64,000 nt of DNA from Gammaproteobacteria bacterium (GTDB taxonomy: Bacteria > Pseudomonadota > Gammaproteobacteria > JAABTG01): positions 1 to 64,000 of the forward strand of contig JAGNLM010000001.1 of assembly GCA_017999615.1 (NCBI GenBank), read 5' to 3'. Position numbers and translations under genes: made by a program. Positions 23,194 through 32,497 of the stretch are shown in pieces. The notes under the pieces were generated by a model that ran no database searches, was not told where the DNA came from, and saw only the letters and a program-made list of their open reading frames with translations. The stretch's first letter is position 1. Every line of letters begins with the position of its first letter.

Positions 23194-26027
23194 TCCAGGC
23201 CCTGCTCGGTCTCCTGCTGCTCCTCGCCTCGGCGGCCGGGGGCCTCACCCTCGCCACGGAGGCCGGGGCGCGCTGGCTCGTCCCAAGGCTCCTCGCAGAC
23301 GTGCCGGGGCTCTCGGTGCGGGCGGTCTCCGGGCGCCTCCTCGGCGGGATCGAGCTCGAGGAGGTGCGCCTGGAGCACCACGAGGTGAGTGCCCGGGCGG
23401 ACCGCATCGCCGTGCGCTGGCAGCCGTCCGCGCTCCTGCGGGGGGTGGTCCTGCTGCGCGAGGTCGCCGTCTCCGGCCTCGAGGTCCGCAAGCACGACAC
23501 CCCGCCGCCCGAGCGCCTCCCGGACCTGCGCCCGCCCCTGCCGGTCGTCCTCGAGCGCCTGCACGTGGACGGATTCCGGCTGGCCTTCGGGGAGCGGGAG
23601 CCCACCGTCTTCGAGCGGGGGGAGGCGACGGGGGTCGAGCTGGCCGGCGCGCTGACGGTCGGCACCCTCGCCCTGCACACCCCGACCCTCGCGGTCGAGC
23701 TCTCGGGGCAGCTCCAGCCCTTCGGCGACTATCGCATCGACGCGGTCGGCCCCTGGCGCTGGGACGCGCCCCGGCAGGGTCCCCTGAGCGGGGAGCTCCG
23801 GCTCGGGGGCGGGATCCGGGCCTTCCACGCGACGCTCGGCGTACGCGGCTGGCTCGACGCTGACGTGGTCGCCCGCCTCGGCGACCTGCTGTCGGGCATC
23901 GACCTGGACCTGGCCGCCGAGGTGCAGCGTCTCGACCTGGCGGCCCTCGCCCCCGGGCTGCCCGCCGTCGGCCTCGCGGGACGGCTGGAGGCGGGCGGGA
24001 AGGTCGGGGACCCCGTGGACCTGCGCTGGTCGCTCGACACCCAAGACCTGGCCCGGGCCCTGCCCGGGGCTGCGGCCTCCCTCGCCGCGCGGGTCGACCG
24101 GGTCCGGATCGAGGGCTCCGGGCGCACGACCGGGCACCGGATCACTGCCGACGCGAGCGGCCCCGGGGGGCGGGTCCACGCCGTGCTCCAGGGGGCGTTG
24201 CGCGAGGGGCCGGGCTGGCGGGGCACGCTCGAGTCGGGGGAGGTCCAGGGCGAAGGCTGGGGGGACTGGCGGCTCGAGCGCCCGGCGGCCCTCGAGGTGG
24301 GGCGAGGCCGCCTGCACCTCGCGACCCTCTGCTGGCGGGAGAAACGGCTCGGCCGGCTCTGCGGCGAGCTCGCGCGGGAGCCCTCGAAGGGTTGGTCGGG
24401 GCGGGTCGAGGGCAGCGACCTAGCGCTCACCCCCCTGCGGCCCTGGCTGCCGGAGGGCCTCGATCTCCAGGGGTCGGCCCGGCTGCGGGCCGAGGGGAGC
24501 CTTTCGGAGAAGGGGGCCGCCACGGGCGAGGCCCGGCTGACCCTCGCCCCCGGGAAGATCGGCTTCCGGGCGGGCGGCCAGGCCCGCCAGGTCGCCTACG
24601 CCGAGACCTCGCTGCAGGCCCGTCTCGAGGGGAACGCGCTTGCCCTGCGCTTGGACCTCCCCCTGCCCGAGGTGGGCTCGGCCCGGGGCCAGGCCACCCT
24701 GAGCGGCTGGCAGCCGGACCGGCCGCTCGCCCCCTCGACGCCCCTGCAGGGGACCGTCTCCGTCTCGCTCCGGCGCCTGGACCTGCTCGAGACCCTGGTC
24801 CGGGAGCTCGAGGACCTGCGGGGCGAGGTGACGGCCGATTTCACCCTCGCCGGCACGCTCGGCCGGCCCCAGGTGCGCGGCCAGGCGGAGGTGCGCCAGG
24901 GCAGCCTCGAGGTGCCCCGCCTCGGCGTGCGCTTCACCGGTCTCACGCTCTCCCTCCAGAGCCCCGAGCCGGGTGTTCTCGCCTACGAGGCGCGGGCCCT
25001 TTCCGGAGACCGACCCCTCACCGTGACCGGGCGCACCGCCCTCGACCTCGCCCAGGGCTGGCCCACGACGCTCCGGGTGCGGGGCGAGGACGTGCCCGCG
25101 GTCAATGTCCCCGAGGCCCGGGTGCGCCTGTCCCCGGACCTCAGCGTGGAGGTTCGCGGCCGGCGCGCCACCCTCGGGGGCACGGTGCGGGTGGCCTCGG
25201 CCGAGCTCAAGCCGCGGGGCCTGCCCCAGGGGGCCGACGCCGCCTCGGCGGACGTGGTGGTCATGCGCCGGGGGGCACCCGCGCCCCGGGTCTCCCCCTG
25301 GGAGGTGACCGCGGACGTGGCGCTCGCCCTCGGCCAGCGGGTCGTCATCGACGGGTTCGGGGTGAAGGGCCGGCTCGAGGGCAACCTGCGCCTGCAGGCT
25401 GCCCCCGGCCGGCTGCTGCTCGCCCAGGGGGAGGTGAGCCTGGTGGAGGGCGTCTACCGGGCCCACGGCCAGGACCTGAAGGTCGAGCGCGGCCGCGCGC
25501 TCTACGCGAACAGTCCCCTCGACGACCCGGGGCTCGACGTGAAGGCCATCCGCGAGGTGCCGGACGGGCACGTGGGGGTGCGGATCATCGGCACCCTGAA
25601 ATCACCCGACGCGAGCCTGTTCTCGGACCCCCTGCTGGGCCCGGCGGACGCGTTCGCCTACCTGCTTCTCGGGCGGCGGTCCCGCCAGATCGACGACCGC
25701 ACCCAGCAGTCGATGGCGGCGGCCGCCGCGGCGATGGGGCTCTCGGAGCAGGTGGGCCTGACCGGCACCCTGCGCTCCACCCTCGGCATCGAGTCGCTGG
25801 GGATGGAGACCACGGAGCGGCGCACCGCCCCCGGCGTCACCGCCGAAGAGACCGCGGTGGTCATCGCCCGGCACCTCTCGCCCGCCCTCTACGTGCGCTA
25901 CCTGGTGGGGCTGTTCGATGCCCGGGACGTGGTCCAGGTGCGCTACGACATCAACCGCCACCTGCAGATCCAGTCGGAGACGGGAGCGCGCACCGGCGCT
26001 GATCTATTCTTCACCATCGAGCGGTGA
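23190..26027 (+). CDS. tamB: Translocation/assembly module inner-membrane protein TamB
   Basis: AsmA-like bridge protein of the TAM complex, implicated in lipid or protein traffic to the outer membrane. The 945-residue product has an N-terminal signal anchor (ALLGLLLLLASAAGGLTL), a long beta-rich repetitive middle expected to form a hydrophobic groove, and a C-terminal DUF490 domain (LGPADAFAYLLLGRRSRQ, SPALYVRYLVGLFDARDVVQVRYDI in two parts). The GTG start at 23190 overlaps the tamA stop. Confidence 0.92.
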   Translation: MIQALLGLLLLLASAAGGLTLATEAGARWLVPRLLADVPGLSVRAVSGRLLGGIELEEVRLEHHEVSARADRIAVRWQPSALLRGVVLLREVAVSGLEVRKHDTPPPERLPDLRPPLPVVLERLHVDGFRLAFGEREPTVFERGEATGVELAGALTVGTLALHTPTLAVELSGQLQPFGDYRIDAVGPWRWDAPRQGPLSGELRLGGGIRAFHATLGVRGWLDADVVARLGDLLSGIDLDLAAEVQRLDLAALAPGLPAVGLAGRLEAGGKVGDPVDLRWSLDTQDLARALPGAAASLAARVDRVRIEGSGRTTGHRITADASGPGGRVHAVLQGALREGPGWRGTLESGEVQGEGWGDWRLERPAALEVGRGRLHLATLCWREKRLGRLCGELAREPSKGWSGRVEGSDLALTPLRPWLPEGLDLQGSARLRAEGSLSEKGAATGEARLTLAPGKIGFRAGGQARQVAYAETSLQARLEGNALALRLDLPLPEVGSARGQATLSGWQPDRPLAPSTPLQGTVSVSLRRLDLLETLVRELEDLRGEVTADFTLAGTLGRPQVRGQAEVRQGSLEVPRLGVRFTGLTLSLQSPEPGVLAYEARALSGDRPLTVTGRTALDLAQGWPTTLRVRGEDVPAVNVPEARVRLSPDLSVEVRGRRATLGGTVRVASAELKPRGLPQGADAASADVVVMRRGAPAPRVSPWEVTADVALALGQRVVIDGFGVKGRLEGNLRLQAAPGRLLLAQGEVSLVEGVYRAHGQDLKVERGRALYANSPLDDPGLDVKAIREVPDGHVGVRIIGTLKSPDASLFSDPLLGPADAFAYLLLGRRSRQIDDRTQQSMAAAAAAMGLSEQVGLTGTLRSTLGIESLGMETTERRTAPGVTAEETAVVIARHLSPALYVRYLVGLFDARDVVQVRYDINRHLQIQSETGARTGADLFFTIER

Positions 26028-26077
26028 CGAACGGCGCGGACCGATAACGAAAACGAGCCCGGGAGGGACGAGACCCT

Positions 26078-27646
26078 ATGCGCGACGTCGTGGTCCTCGG
26101 ACTCCTGTCGTTCCTCGTACTGGGTCTCGCGGGCGCGTGGCTGCTCGGGCGCGCCCGCCTGCGGCGCGAGACCCGGGCGCGGGTCGCGAGCGAGGCGGAG
26201 CTGCGCCGCCAGGCCGCGGAGCGCAGCGGTGAGCAGAGGCTGTGGGTGAGCAGCCTGAAGCAGGCGATGCTGAACCGCATCCTGCGCCTCGCCTTCGAGC
26301 CGGTTTCCCTGCAGCAGCAGCTCGAGCGCACCCTGCGCGAGGCGCTCTCGATCCCCTGGCTCCCCCTCGGCGGCGGCGGGGTCATCGCGCTCTCCAGCGT
26401 TGGCCACGCGAGCGGACCCCTGACCGTCAGCCAGGACGCCTGCGAGGCGTTCCAGAAGGCGGTCCTCGAGCTGCTCGACTCGGGCGCGCTCACCACCTCC
26501 CTCGGGCTCGGCACGGAGGGCGCCCGCATCGCCTGCGCGGCCTGTGACCACGGGCACTCGCCCTTCCTCCCGTACTGCTGCGTGCCCATCCGCTCGGGCA
26601 ACCGCCTGCTGGGGCTGCTGGCGGTGAGCCTCGCGGCGGACTGCGACCACCTGCCCGACCTGGGGCCGGAGCAGGAATTCCTGCTCTCCATTGCCAGCAC
26701 CCTCGCCACCATCGTCGAGCGCAAGGAGGCGGAGGAGAAGCTCCGCCTGCTCGCCAGCGTCTTCGACAGCGCGGCCGAGGGCATCGTGGTCACCGACGCC
26801 CGCAACCGCATCCTCGCGGTGAACCCGGCGTTCTGCGGGATCACGGGCTACGGGTCCGAGGAGGTGCTGGGACAGACCCCGCGGTTCCTGCGCTCCGAGC
26901 GCCACGACGAGGAGTTCTACCGCCGGATCTGGACGGCGCTCGCGAGCGAGAACCACTGGCAGGGCGAGATCTGGAATCGGCGCAAGAGCGGCGAGGTCTA
27001 CCCGGAGTGGCTCTCCATCACCGTCATCCGGGACGAGGCGGGCGCGCCCGTCTACCACATCGGCGTCTTCAGCGACGTCAGCATGCTCAAGCGCTCCGAG
27101 GCCCGCTTCGAGTATCTCGCCCACCACGACGCCCTCACCGGCCTGCCGAACCGGCTGCTCTTCAGCGCCCGGCTCGAGCAGGCCATGCACCGCGCCAACC
27201 GGGAGCGGCGCAGCGTCGGGCTGCTGTTCGTCGACCTGGACCGCTTCAAGGAGGTCAACGACCTCCACGGCCACCTGGTGGGCGACCAGCTGCTGCAGGG
27301 GGTGGCGGAGCGGCTGACCGCGAGCGTGCGCGAGCAGGACACCGTGGCGCGGCTCGCGGGCGACGAGTTCGTGGTGATCCTGGAGGGGATCACCGGGCCG
27401 GGCGACGCCGAGCGGGTGGCCCGCAAGGTGCTCGAGGCCCTCGCGGTTCCGCTGCGGGTGGGCACCCGGGAGTTACCCGCGGGGGCCAGCGTGGGCGTCG
27501 CGATCTACCCGGCGGATGCCCGGGACCCTGCCTCGCTGCTGCGGCGCGCCGACGAGGCGATGTACGCGGCGAAACAGCGGGCGCGGGGCACCTACGCCCT
27601 CGCGGGCGCCCCGGCTAGCGCCGGCGTGCAGGCAGCAGGTCCGTGA
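26078..27646 (+). CDS. Membrane GAF-PAS-GGDEF diguanylate cyclase
   Basis: A 522-residue signalling protein. A single N-terminal membrane helix covers about residues 4-23. A GAF domain covers about 65-220, with four cysteines/histidines in the CAACDHGHSPFLPYCC stretch. A PAS domain covers about 225-345 (VFDSAAEGIVVTDARNRIL) and a GGDEF domain 350-515 (HHDALTGLPNRLLFSARL). The signature is AGDEF, an active variant in many cyclases. An inhibitory RxxD site (REQD) lies five residues upstream. It probably makes cyclic-di-GMP. Its 3' end overlaps convergent lpdA by 32 bases. Confidence 0.9.
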   Translation: MRDVVVLGLLSFLVLGLAGAWLLGRARLRRETRARVASEAELRRQAAERSGEQRLWVSSLKQAMLNRILRLAFEPVSLQQQLERTLREALSIPWLPLGGGGVIALSSVGHASGPLTVSQDACEAFQKAVLELLDSGALTTSLGLGTEGARIACAACDHGHSPFLPYCCVPIRSGNRLLGLLAVSLAADCDHLPDLGPEQEFLLSIASTLATIVERKEAEEKLRLLASVFDSAAEGIVVTDARNRILAVNPAFCGITGYGSEEVLGQTPRFLRSERHDEEFYRRIWTALASENHWQGEIWNRRKSGEVYPEWLSITVIRDEAGAPVYHIGVFSDVSMLKRSEARFEYLAHHDALTGLPNRLLFSARLEQAMHRANRERRSVGLLFVDLDRFKEVNDLHGHLVGDQLLQGVAERLTASVREQDTVARLAGDEFVVILEGITGPGDAERVARKVLEALAVPLRVGTRELPAGASVGVAIYPADARDPASLLRRADEAMYAAKQRARGTYALAGAPASAGVQAAGP

Positions 27647-29081
27647 TGGTCCCCTCGGCCATCTCCGCCGCGAGGGCAACGGTCTCGGAGAGGGTCGGGT
27701 GGGCGTGGACCGTGCGGGCGAGGTCCCCCGCGCGCGCCCCCATGCGCAGGGCCAGCGTCGTCTCGGCGATCAGGTCGCCCGCGTGGGGCCCCACGATCCC
27801 GGCCCCCAGGAGCCGCCCCGTGGCGCGCTCGAAGAGGAGCCGGGTCAGGCCCTCCTCGCGGCCCATGCCGAGCGCCCGCCCGCTCGCCGCCCAGGGGAAG
27901 GCGGCGCGGTCCACCTCGATGCCGCGGGCCTCGGCCTCGGCCTCCGAGAGCCCCACCCAGGCCACTTCCGGATCGGTGTAGGCGACGCCCGGGATGTCCC
28001 GGGCCTCGAGGGTCACCGGCTGGCCCGCGATCACCTCGGCCGCCAGCTTGCCCTCGTGGGTCGCCTTGTGGGCCAGCATGGGCTGGCCCACCACGTCGCC
28101 GATGGCGAAGATGTGGGCGACGTTGGTGCGCTGCTCCCGGTCCACCGGGACGAAGCCCTTCGGGTCCACGAAGACCCCGGCGCTCTGCGCCCCGATCCGC
28201 GCCCCCGCGGGGCGCCGGCCGACGGCCACCAGGACCCGGTCGAAGACGGTGGGCGGCGGCGCCTTGGGTCCCTCGAAGGTGACCGCGAGCCCCGCGTCCT
28301 CTGCCTGCACGCCCACCACCCGGGTCCCCACGTGGATCCCCGCCAGGCGCTTCGCGAGCCGGCGCTGCAGGGGGCGGACGAGGTCGCCGTCCCAGCCCGG
28401 CAGCAGCTGGCCCGTCAGCTCCACCACCGTCACCCGGCTGCCGAGGGCCGCGTACAGAGTCGCCATCTCCAGGCCAATCACCCCGCCGCCCACCACCAGC
28501 AGGCTGCCCGGCACGTCGGGGAGGGCGAGCGCCCCCGTGGAGTCGATGATCCGGGGGTCCCCGTCGGGGAAACCGGAGAGGCGCACGGGCTCGGACCCGA
28601 CCGCAATCACCGCGTGCTCGAAGGTGACCGTGCGCGGCCCCTCGGGGCCGTCGACCCGCAGCTCGTGGGCGGACTGGAAGCGGCCCTCCCCACACAGCAC
28701 CCGGACCTTACGCTGGCGGGCGAGCTGCGCGAGGCCCCCCGTCAGCTTGCCCACCACCTCGTTCTTCCACGCCCGGAGCCTCTCCAGGTCCACCCGGGGC
28801 GGGCCGAAGGTGATGCCGAGGGCCTCCGCCTCGCGGGCCGCGGTGAGGACCTCGGCGGCGTGCAGCAGCGCCTTCGAGGGGATGCAGCCCTCGTTCAGGC
28901 AGACCCCGCCGAGGGTCTCCCCGCGCTCCACCAGCGTGACCTGCCGACCCAGGTCCGCCGCGCGGAAGGCCGCGGTGTAACCGCCCGGCCCCCCGCCCAG
29001 CACCAGGACCTGCGTGCGCAGGTCGGCGCCCTCGGCCGCGCCGGCCCCTGTCGTTGCCTGCAGCTTTGCCTCGTCGGCCAT
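27615..29081 (-). CDS. lpdA: Dihydrolipoamide dehydrogenase
   Basis: FAD disulfide oxidoreductase (E3) of 2-oxoacid dehydrogenase or glycine cleavage complexes. The 488-residue protein has the FAD loop VLGGGPGGYTAAFRAADLG, the redox cysteines in GGVCLNEGCIPSKALLHAAE, the NAD loop VVGGGVIGLEMATLYAALG and the C-terminal His-Glu pair in HAHPTLSE. An Ala/Thr/Gly-rich 22-residue N-terminal extension recalls a linker left after loss of a fused lipoyl domain. No E1/E2 genes are adjacent; lipA is about 2.5 kb away. Confidence 0.95.
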   Translation of the reverse strand: MADEAKLQATTGAGAAEGADLRTQVLVLGGGPGGYTAAFRAADLGRQVTLVERGETLGGVCLNEGCIPSKALLHAAEVLTAAREAEALGITFGPPRVDLERLRAWKNEVVGKLTGGLAQLARQRKVRVLCGEGRFQSAHELRVDGPEGPRTVTFEHAVIAVGSEPVRLSGFPDGDPRIIDSTGALALPDVPGSLLVVGGGVIGLEMATLYAALGSRVTVVELTGQLLPGWDGDLVRPLQRRLAKRLAGIHVGTRVVGVQAEDAGLAVTFEGPKAPPPTVFDRVLVAVGRRPAGARIGAQSAGVFVDPKGFVPVDREQRTNVAHIFAIGDVVGQPMLAHKATHEGKLAAEVIAGQPVTLEARDIPGVAYTDPEVAWVGLSEAEAEARGIEVDRAAFPWAASGRALGMGREEGLTRLLFERATGRLLGAGIVGPHAGDLIAETTLALRMGARAGDLARTVHAHPTLSETVALAAEMAEGTITDLLPARRR

Positions 29082-29137
29082 CTCCAGGACTCCTCACCCG
29101 CAGTGGCACCAGGTGTGCAGCGGGTGTGCGGCGGGGG

Positions 29138-29143
29138 ATTATA
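29138..29143 (-). promoter_or_regulatory. Consensus -10 element upstream of lpdA
   Basis: The minus strand reads TATAAT, 57 bases before the lpdA ATG. No good -35 box is seen at 16-18 bases spacing, so an activator or extended element may be involved. Confidence 0.4.
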
Positions 29144-29171
29144 TCGGCATCGCCTCCGCGCGCGGCTCACG

Positions 29172-29205
29172 AAAAAAAAGGCGTGCACGTTAGCCCGTGC
29201 ACGCC
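29172..29205 (-). terminator. Second rho-independent terminator downstream of the sulfur globule gene
   Basis: Minus-strand 10-bp perfect stem (GGCGTGCACG with CGTGCACGCC), six-base loop, then eight T's. This is a textbook intrinsic terminator. It also insulates lpdA from read-through of the globule gene. Confidence 0.85.
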
Positions 29206-29237
29206 CGTAGCGCAGGAGGAGGGGTAAAGCGGGTGGG

Positions 29238-29272
29238 TAAAAGAAGAGGGGCACCTCGCGGTGCCCCTCTTC
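29238..29272 (-). terminator. First rho-independent terminator of the sulfur globule gene
   Basis: Minus-strand 13-bp stem (GAAGAGGGGCACC pairing with GGTGCCCCTCTTC) around a four-base loop, followed by TTTTA. It lies 20 bases after the stop codon. Two strong terminators in series suggest a very highly transcribed gene. Confidence 0.85.
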
Positions 29273-29291
29273 ACCGCACCGTCAGTACTTC

Positions 29292-29630
29292 TTACTTGCT
29301 CGGCGCCGCAGCGGGGGCAGCCGGGGCGACCGGCGCAACCGGCGCTACAACCGCCGGGGGCACCGCGCCGTAGGGCACGCCGTAGCCGTAGGGGGCGCCG
29401 TAGCCGTAGGGGGCGCCGTAACCACCGGCGTACGGATAGCCGTACCCGTTGCCACGGCCCCAGCCGCGCGACGAGAAGTTGGCGTCGACGTCGCCGAACA
29501 TGTCACCCATCCCGTTCCAGGGGCCACCGCCGTAGCCGCTGTTGCCCCAGGGACCCCACCAGGCCTGCGCGGAGGTGGCAGACGCGGCGACGATGGCGAC
29601 AGCAGCAAGAGTCTTTGCAATGGTCTTCAT
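29292..29630 (-). CDS. Sulfur globule protein (Sgp CV1-like)
   Basis: Small exported structural protein of the type that coats intracellular sulfur globules in purple sulfur bacteria. The 112-residue precursor has a signal peptide ending AQA at residue 23. The mature protein begins [13 protein letters not shown], contains [20 protein letters not shown], and then Gly/Tyr/Pro repeats of the [19 protein letters not shown] type, as in Allochromatium SgpA/SgpB. The Ala/Pro-rich end is unusual. A Shine-Dalgarno sequence (TGGAGA) precedes the ATG. It has its own promoter and two terminators, so it is monocistronic. Confidence 0.85.
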   Translation of the reverse strand: MKTIAKTLAAVAIVAASATSAQAWWGPWGNSGYGGGPWNGMGDMFGDVDANFSSRGWGRGNGYGYPYAGGYGAPYGYGAPYGYGVPYGAVPPAVVAPVAPVAPAAPAAAPSK

Positions 29631-29707
29631 TTGTTCAGTTCTCCAGATTGCCCTTGTGAATCTTTTCCGGTTTTTCGCGAGGCCCCTATGGCGCCCCGGT
29701 GAGCATC

Positions 29708-29735
29708 AGTATATTAGCGCCTTCGAATATTCCAA
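29708..29735 (-). promoter_or_regulatory. Sigma-70 promoter of the sulfur globule gene
   Basis: On the minus strand TTGGAA, a 16-base spacer and TATACT (29708-29713) lie about 80 bases upstream of the ATG, in the most AT-rich stretch of the region. The leader would be about 70 bases. Confidence 0.65.
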
Positions 29736-29871
29736 ATAGAATGTTTTTATCGATGCGATAAATATAACTTATTTAAAGTCACTTCCAACTCCAATTTCAA
29801 CTCCGGCTCCAACGCCCGTACCATCGCCCGTACCATCGCGCATTCCCCCTGTCGCCCCCCGAGGACCCACC

Positions 29872-30918
29872 GTGACCGCAGCGACTCCGACCCTGAGCCT
29901 CACCCGTCCCGACGACTGGCACCTGCACCTGCGCGACGGGCCGACGCTCGCCGCAGTCGCGCCGGACACGGCCCGGCGCTTCGGCCGGGCGATCGTCATG
30001 CCGAACCTGCTGCCCCCGGTCACCACCACGGCGCAGGCGCTGGCCTATCGGGAACGGGTGCTCGCGGCCGTGCCCGCGGGGCTCTCGTTCGAGCCGCTGA
30101 TGGCGCTCTACCTGACGGACGAGACGACGCCCGCCGAGATCCTGCGGGCGCGGGCGAGCGGGGCGGTCGCCGCGGTGAAGCTCTACCCCGCGGGGGCGAC
30201 GACGCACTCCGACGCGGGCGTCACCGACCTCACCCGGACCCACGGGGCGCTGGCCGCCATGGCCGAGACGGGCCTCCCGCTCCTCATCCACGGCGAGGTC
30301 ACGGACCCGCAGGTGGACATCTTCGACCGCGAGCGGGTGTTCCTCGAGCGCAGCCTCTTCCCGCTCATCGAGCGCTTCCCCGGGCTCAAGGTGGTGCTCG
30401 AGCACGTGAGCACGCGCGAGGGCGTCGCGCGGGTGCGGGGCGGCCCCGAGCGGCTCGCCGCGACCATCACCCCTCACCACCTCCTGCTCTCGCGCAACGC
30501 CATGTTCGCGGGGGGGCTGCGGCCCCACCACTTCTGTCTGCCGGTGGCCAAGCGCGAGGAGGACCGGCTGGCCCTCGTGGAGGCCGCGACCAGCGGGCAC
30601 CCGCGCTTCTTCCTCGGCACGGACAGCGCGCCGCACCCGCGCCGGCGCAAGGAATCCGGCAGCGCCCCGGGGGGGATCTACACCGCCCACGCCGCGATCG
30701 AGCTCTACGCCGAGGTCTTCGAGCAGGCCGGCGCGCTCGAGCGCCTCGAGGCCTTCGCGAGCTTCCACGGCCCGGACTTCTACGGCCTGCCCCGCAACCG
30801 CGACCGCGTCACCCTGGTGCGCGAGCCCTGGACGGTCCCGGCCACCCTCGCGATGGGCGAGGAGGAGCTGGTGCCCTTCCGGGCGGGGGAGGGCGTGGCG
30901 TGGAGGCTCGCCGGGTGA
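29872..30918 (+). CDS. pyrC: Dihydroorotase PyrC
   Basis: Zinc amidohydrolase that cyclises carbamoyl-aspartate to dihydroorotate in pyrimidine synthesis. The 348-residue type is the one found in E. coli. Metal ligands are visible: [10 protein letters not shown], the carboxylated lysine in [27 protein letters not shown], and the catalytic aspartate in LGTDSAPH. It starts at GTG 29872, six bases after GAGGA. Its stop overlaps the rnt GTG start. Short imperfect repeats (GCCCGTACCATC twice) lie just upstream. Confidence 0.95.
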   Translation: MTAATPTLSLTRPDDWHLHLRDGPTLAAVAPDTARRFGRAIVMPNLLPPVTTTAQALAYRERVLAAVPAGLSFEPLMALYLTDETTPAEILRARASGAVAAVKLYPAGATTHSDAGVTDLTRTHGALAAMAETGLPLLIHGEVTDPQVDIFDRERVFLERSLFPLIERFPGLKVVLEHVSTREGVARVRGGPERLAATITPHHLLLSRNAMFAGGLRPHHFCLPVAKREEDRLALVEAATSGHPRFFLGTDSAPHPRRRKESGSAPGGIYTAHAAIELYAEVFEQAGALERLEAFASFHGPDFYGLPRNRDRVTLVREPWTVPATLAMGEEELVPFRAGEGVAWRLAG

Positions 30919-31556
30919 GCCCGGTCGTCCCTGCCGAGGGCGCCCCGTTGTCGGGGCGGTTCCGGGGGTACCTGCCGGTGGTGGTCGACGTGGAAACGGG
31001 TGGGTTCGACGCGGAGCGCCACGCGCTCCTCGAGATCGCGGCGGTCACGCTGCGCCGGGACCGGGACGGGCAGCTGGTGCGCGAGGAGACCCACCACGCC
31101 CACGTGGAGCCCTTCCCCGGCGCGGTGCTGGACCCGGACGCCCTGAAGTTCAACGGGATCGACCCTCACCACCCGTTCCGCTTCGCCCTGCCTGAGAAGG
31201 ACGCGCTGGAGCACGTCTTCAAGCCCGTGCGCCGGGCGCTCAAGCGGAACGGGTGCACCCGGGCCGTGCTGGTGGGGCACAACCCCTCCTTCGACCTGGG
31301 GTTCGTGAACGCGGCGGCGCGCCGCAGCGGAGCGAAGCGCAATCCCTTCCACCCCTTCACCGCCTTCGACACCGCCACCCTCGCCGGACTCGCGTTCGGT
31401 CAGACCGTCCTCGCCCGGGCGGTCCAGGTCGCCGGCTTCCCCTGGAACGAGGCCGAGGCCCACTCCGCCCTCTACGACGCGGAGCGCACCGCCGACCTCT
31501 TCTGCGCCATCGTCAATCTCTGGGACCGCGTCTACGGTCCCATCGGCGGGTCATGA
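30915..31556 (+). CDS. rnt: Ribonuclease T
   Basis: DEDDh 3'-5' exonuclease that trims tRNA and other stable RNA ends. The 213-residue product (from GTG 30915, overlapping the pyrC stop) has Exo [21 protein letters not shown], Exo [12 protein letters not shown] and Exo [17 protein letters not shown]. That places all four acidic residues and the histidine. An in-frame GTG at 30900 would add five residues. Its stop overlaps the lipA start. Confidence 0.93.
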   Translation: MSPVVPAEGAPLSGRFRGYLPVVVDVETGGFDAERHALLEIAAVTLRRDRDGQLVREETHHAHVEPFPGAVLDPDALKFNGIDPHHPFRFALPEKDALEHVFKPVRRALKRNGCTRAVLVGHNPSFDLGFVNAAARRSGAKRNPFHPFTAFDTATLAGLAFGQTVLARAVQVAGFPWNEAEAHSALYDAERTADLFCAIVNLWDRVYGPIGGS

Positions 31557-32497
31557 GTCGGGTGGATGCCCCGCGCGAGAAGGGCGCCGACAAGGTCGCC
31601 CGCATCCCGGTGCGCGTCGAAGCGGTGCCGGGGGCGCCCGCGCGCAAGCCGGCCTGGATCCGGGTGAAGGCCCCCTCCGGCCCCGAGGTCCGGCGGGTGC
31701 GCGCGCTCCTGCGCCGGCAGCGGCTGCACACGGTCTGCGAGGAGGCCGCCTGCCCCAACCTCGGGGAGTGCTTCTCCCTCGGCACCGCCACCTTCCTGGT
31801 GATGGGTGACGTCTGCACCCGGCGCTGCCCGTTCTGCGACGTGGCCCACGGCCGCCCCGAGCCCCTCGACCCCGAGGAGCCGGCCCACCTCGCGGAGACC
31901 GTGGCGCTGCTGGGGCTTCGCCACGCGGTCGTCACCTCGGTCGACCGCGACGACCTGCGCGACGGGGGCGCCGCGCACTTCGCCGCCTGCATCCGCGCCA
32001 TCCGCACGGCTTCGCCGGGGACCCGGGTCGAGGTGCTGGTCCCGGACTTCCGCGGGCGCCTCGAGCTCGCGCTGGAGACCCTCGCCGAGGCCCCGCCCGA
32101 CGTCTTCAACCACAACCTCGAGACCGTCCCGCGCCTCTACCGCGCGGTGCGTCCCGGCGCCGACTACGGGCACTCGCTCGAGCTGCTCCGCCGCTTCGGC
32201 GCCGCGCACCCCGCCGTGCCCACCAAGTCCGGGCTGATGCTGGGGCTCGGGGAGACGCGGGCCGAGGTCGACGCGGTCCTGCAGGACCTGCGCGCGCGAG
32301 GGGTCACGCTCCTCACCCTCGGCCAGTACCTCCAGCCGACCCGCCACCACCTCCCGGTGACCCGCTACCTGGAGCCGGCGGAGTTCGCGGAGCTCGGCGA
32401 GCTCGCCCGCGGCCTGGGATTCCGCAACGCGGCGAGCGGCCCGCTGGTCCGCTCCTCCTACCACGCCGAGGAGCAGGCCGGGGGGCGGCGCCCCTAA
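31553..32497 (+). CDS. lipA: Lipoyl synthase LipA
   Basis: Radical-SAM enzyme that inserts two sulfurs into octanoyl groups on lipoyl domains. The 314-residue protein has the auxiliary-cluster cysteines in [12 protein letters not shown], the radical-SAM motif CTRRCPFC, and the C-terminal RSSYHAE with its cluster-ligating serine. Start ATG 31553 overlaps the rnt stop (ATGA). It is convergent with xseA, overlapping by four bases. Confidence 0.96.
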   Translation: MSRVDAPREKGADKVARIPVRVEAVPGAPARKPAWIRVKAPSGPEVRRVRALLRRQRLHTVCEEAACPNLGECFSLGTATFLVMGDVCTRRCPFCDVAHGRPEPLDPEEPAHLAETVALLGLRHAVVTSVDRDDLRDGGAAHFAACIRAIRTASPGTRVEVLVPDFRGRLELALETLAEAPPDVFNHNLETVPRLYRAVRPGADYGHSLELLRRFGAAHPAVPTKSGLMLGLGETRAEVDAVLQDLRARGVTLLTLGQYLQPTRHHLPVTRYLEPAEFAELGELARGLGFRNAASGPLVRSSYHAEEQAGGRRP

